Positions 13,608 to 15,155 of a stretch of 15,155 nucleotides of DNA are shown here, piece after piece; the first letter of the stretch is position 1; each line of letters starts with the position of its first letter. The stretch lies in the NCBI GenBank assembly GCA_030830465.1, contig JAURMY010000097.1:1-15155 (forward strand). The letters run 5' to 3'. The DNA is from Alphaproteobacteria bacterium. Lineage in GTDB: Bacteria; Pseudomonadota; Alphaproteobacteria; Rhodobacterales; Rhodobacteraceae. The notes under the pieces are model-generated. The model searched no databases. It had not been told where the DNA came from and was given only the letters and a program-made list of their open reading frames with translations. A program made the translations under genes and the position numbers.

Positions 13608-14387
13608 ATGCTGACAGTGATCTCACCGGCCAAACGGCTGGATTTTGAACCGAAAGCGGCAAAAGCCCCCATCAGCGCGCCGGAGTTTCAGGCCGATGCG
13701 GTGTCGCTTGCCCATACGGCCCGGCGGCTGAGCGTGGCCAGATTGCAGGCGCTGATGTCGATCAGCCCCGATCTGGCGCGGCTGAACCAGGCGCGGTTCA
13801 AAGCGTTTCAGGAAACCCCGGATGATGACATCACCAGACCGGCGATGCTGGCCTTTGCCGGTGACACCTATCTGGGACTGGAGGCCGCAACGCTGGAGCC
13901 GGATGATGTCGCCTATGCGCAGGATCATCTGCGCATTCTGTCGGGGCTTTACGGCTTGTTGCGCCCGATGGACGCGATCCAGCCTTACCGGCTGGAAATG
14001 GGCAGCCGTCTGGCCACCCGGCGCGGCAAGTCTTTGTATCAGTACTGGGGGGAACGGCTGGCCCGGAAACTGAACGAAACCGCCGAGGCGACCGGCGCGC
14101 GCGCTTTGGTCAATTGTGCCAGCGTTGAATATTTTTCTGCCGTGGCCGAGGCGAAACTGACGATCCCGGTGGTGACACCGGTCTTTCTGGAGCGCCGCGC
14201 GGGCGAGGATAAGGTCATCAGCTTTTTCGCCAAGAAGGCGCGGGGCGCGATGGCGCGGTTTGTCGTGCAGAACCGGATCAGCGATCCGGAGGGGCTGAAG
14301 GATTTCGATCTGGGCGGATATGCGTTTCAACCCGCCGCCTCGGAGGGCAGCCGGCTGGTTTTTCTGTGCGAGGCGGCGGCGGTCTGA
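13608..14387 (+). CDS. yaaA: Peroxide stress protein YaaA (DUF328/UPF0246)
   Basis: Predicted 259-residue cytoplasmic protein; in Escherichia coli YaaA is induced in the OxyR regulon and limits free iron and hydroxyl-radical damage during hydrogen peroxide stress. It shows the family's blocks: MLTVISPAKRLDFE (1-14), AMLAFAGDTYLGLEA (80-94), QDHLRILSGLYGLLRPMDAI (105-124), PYRLEMGSRL (126-135), YQYWGERLA (144-152), NCASVEYFSAV (169-179) and FFAKKARGAMARF (205-217). Length is typical. A strong purine-rich ribosome site (GAGGGGGG) precedes the ATG. It is probably cotranscribed with the DUF2937 gene 15 bases upstream and converges on imuB. No OxyR-type site was identified next to it. Confidence 0.94.
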   Translation: MLTVISPAKRLDFEPKAAKAPISAPEFQADAVSLAHTARRLSVARLQALMSISPDLARLNQARFKAFQETPDDDITRPAMLAFAGDTYLGLEAATLEPDDVAYAQDHLRILSGLYGLLRPMDAIQPYRLEMGSRLATRRGKSLYQYWGERLARKLNETAEATGARALVNCASVEYFSAVAEAKLTIPVVTPVFLERRAGEDKVISFFAKKARGAMARFVVQNRISDPEGLKDFDLGGYAFQPAASEGSRLVFLCEAAAV

Positions 14388-14422
14388 ACACATTGCCGTG
14401 CCGCCGGGTGATGCCGGGCAGT

Positions 14423-14441
14423 GAGTATTTGAACCATGAAG
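14423..14441. other. Conserved-looking motif in the yaaA/imuB convergent gap
   Basis: GAGTATTTGAACCATGAAG occupies the middle of the 69-base gap between two gene ends. It resembles a short sequence, roughly GAGTATTT(TT)GAAC-AGATGAAG, that I recall seeing after many stop codons in Rhodobacteraceae sequences. It is directly preceded by a weak hairpin (CATTGCC 14391-14397 with GGCAGTG 14417-14423, one G-T pair). It lacks the T-run of an intrinsic terminator. Recall-based, not verified. Confidence 0.35.
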
Positions 14442-14456
14442 AAGCCAAGGCGGGGA

Positions 14457-15155
14457 TCAGGCAAAGACGCCCTGACAGAACCAGCCGCCGCTGACCGCCG
14501 CGCCATGGGCATAGTAAAGCCACAGGCGTTCGCCGGTTTCGGTTTCCAGCCGCCAGTAATCGCGCAGGCCTGAGCGCCAGTTCGGATCATCCAGCCACCA
14601 TTCCGGCGCGATCCGTTCCGGTCCGGTGGCGGTTCTGGTGGCAAAGACGCGCCGCCGCCAGCGAAAGCTCAGGGGCGGGCGGCCGGGATCCTCGGAGGTG
14701 ACGATTTCCGGTGGGAACATCACCAGCGGACGCGGCACCGGCGGTGACGGCCAATCCAGCGCGGGGGCGGCAAAAGCGGCGGCCATGACGGTGGCGGTTT
14801 TTTCCGGGATATGGCTGTTGGCGGGATGCAGGCGGGTGATCGCCTCAAGCCCGATGCGTCCGCCGATCCGGGTCAGCAGATCGTCCATCGCAGTGCCCTG
14901 ATCGCGGCGCTGATTGGCATTGGCCAGCGCCTCGGCATGGCCGGAATGCTGGCGCGGGTGCAAAGGTTCGGTGACCGTGGCCTCAAGCCGGACGATGTCG
15001 ATGCCGAAACCGGGATCTAGCCCCGCCAGTTTCAGGGTGATCAGCGGGCGGATCTGGTCGGCGTCATGGCTGGGGCGGGCGAGTCCCGCATCAAGGCTTT
15101 GGCGGGTGCGGTCGGGATGGAACAGGTCAAGCCGGATCCGCCGCGCGCCCCTGGC
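14457..15155 (-). CDS. imuB: ImuB, DNA polymerase Y-family mutagenesis factor (C-terminal part only)
   Basis: The C-terminal 232 residues of ImuB, the catalytically inactive Y-family polymerase homologue that works with ImuA and DnaE2 in SOS-induced mutagenic lesion bypass. The frame is open from the right edge, so the gene's start and N-terminal palm region are missing. Visible blocks, counted from the edge, are RRIRLDLFHPDRTRQSL near the start and LDPGFGIDIVRLEATVTE (about 46-63). DDLLTRIGGRIGLEAITRLH (about 91-110) and SHIPEKTATVM follow. The end carries ERIAPEWWLDDPNWRSG, RDYWRLETETGERLWLYYAH and the terminal SGGWFCQGVFA. These include the little-finger-like and C-terminal ImuB regions, but the beta-clamp motif cannot be assessed here. 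imuA would be expected beyond the right edge, upstream on this strand. Convergent with yaaA. Confidence 0.92.
   Translation of the reverse strand, partial: ARGARRIRLDLFHPDRTRQSLDAGLARPSHDADQIRPLITLKLAGLDPGFGIDIVRLEATVTEPLHPRQHSGHAEALANANQRRDQGTAMDDLLTRIGGRIGLEAITRLHPANSHIPEKTATVMAAAFAAPALDWPSPPVPRPLVMFPPEIVTSEDPGRPPLSFRWRRRVFATRTATGPERIAPEWWLDDPNWRSGLRDYWRLETETGERLWLYYAHGAAVSGGWFCQGVFA

Noticed and set aside
14391..14430. Intrinsic terminator after yaaA.
   Set aside because: The hairpin is weak, with one G-T pair and a long loop, and is followed by GAGTATTTGAA without a T-run; kept only as part of the motif observation.
1..15155. Mobile elements, CRISPR arrays, tRNA or rRNA genes, toxin-antitoxin or defence islands.
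   Set aside because: No terminal inverted repeats, transposase or integrase motifs, regularly spaced repeats or tRNA-like cloverleaf sequence was seen, and the genes are recognisable core-type families.

Overview
The window reads as ordinary chromosomal sequence from a GC-rich alphaproteobacterium, most likely a member of the Rhodobacteraceae (Roseobacter/Rhodobacter relatives). This rests on recognised protein families and their flavour: an ImuB C-terminus, a PF04339 FemAB-like protein, an alphaproteobacterial-type peroxiredoxin, a RecQ with an extra HRDC-like tail, and a PrtD/HlyD secretion pair. No tRNA, rRNA, insertion sequence, integrase or CRISPR array is visible. Genes are packed tightly and no gap exceeds about 205 bases.

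Left part (1-2417): the 3' end of a class A penicillin-binding protein runs into the left edge. Facing it, with no spacer at all, is a two-gene minus-strand operon for the Mla lipid-trafficking system: mlaA (outer-membrane lipoprotein), then mlaC (periplasmic lipid carrier), overlapping by 11 bases. A 204-base, comparatively AT-rich region divides mlaA from a divergent type I secretion operon (2622-5665). That operon encodes an ABC permease/ATPase and a HlyD-type adaptor, joined by an ATGA overlap. Neither a secreted substrate nor a TolC-like partner lies in the window.

Middle part (5732-8463): four co-directional genes probably form one transcription unit. They encode a RidA-family protein, a cytoplasmic glycerophosphodiester phosphodiesterase, a FemAB-like acyltransferase and a pterin-4a-carbinolamine dehydratase. 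Two junctions are translationally coupled. This unit converges, with a 2-base gap, on a Prx5-type peroxiredoxin gene. The peroxiredoxin gene is divergent, across 88 bases holding a dyad, from a ferredoxin-reductase-like FAD protein followed 3 bases later by rsmD (16S rRNA m2G966 methyltransferase).

Right part (11004-15155): recQ, a small DUF2937 membrane protein that probably has its own promoter starting inside the end of recQ, and yaaA (peroxide stress). Convergent with yaaA is the 3' end of imuB, the accessory factor of damage-inducible mutagenesis, which runs off the right edge. Themes are envelope maintenance and export on the left, and oxidative stress and DNA repair on the right.

I do not see a clearly novel system. 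The items most worth a second look are the dyad between the peroxiredoxin and FAD reductase genes, a short conserved-looking motif downstream of yaaA, the paired near-repeats in the mlaA/secretion control region, the extra HRDC-like tail of RecQ, and the unexplained metabolic mix of the middle operon. Promoter and hairpin calls were made by eye and are tentative.
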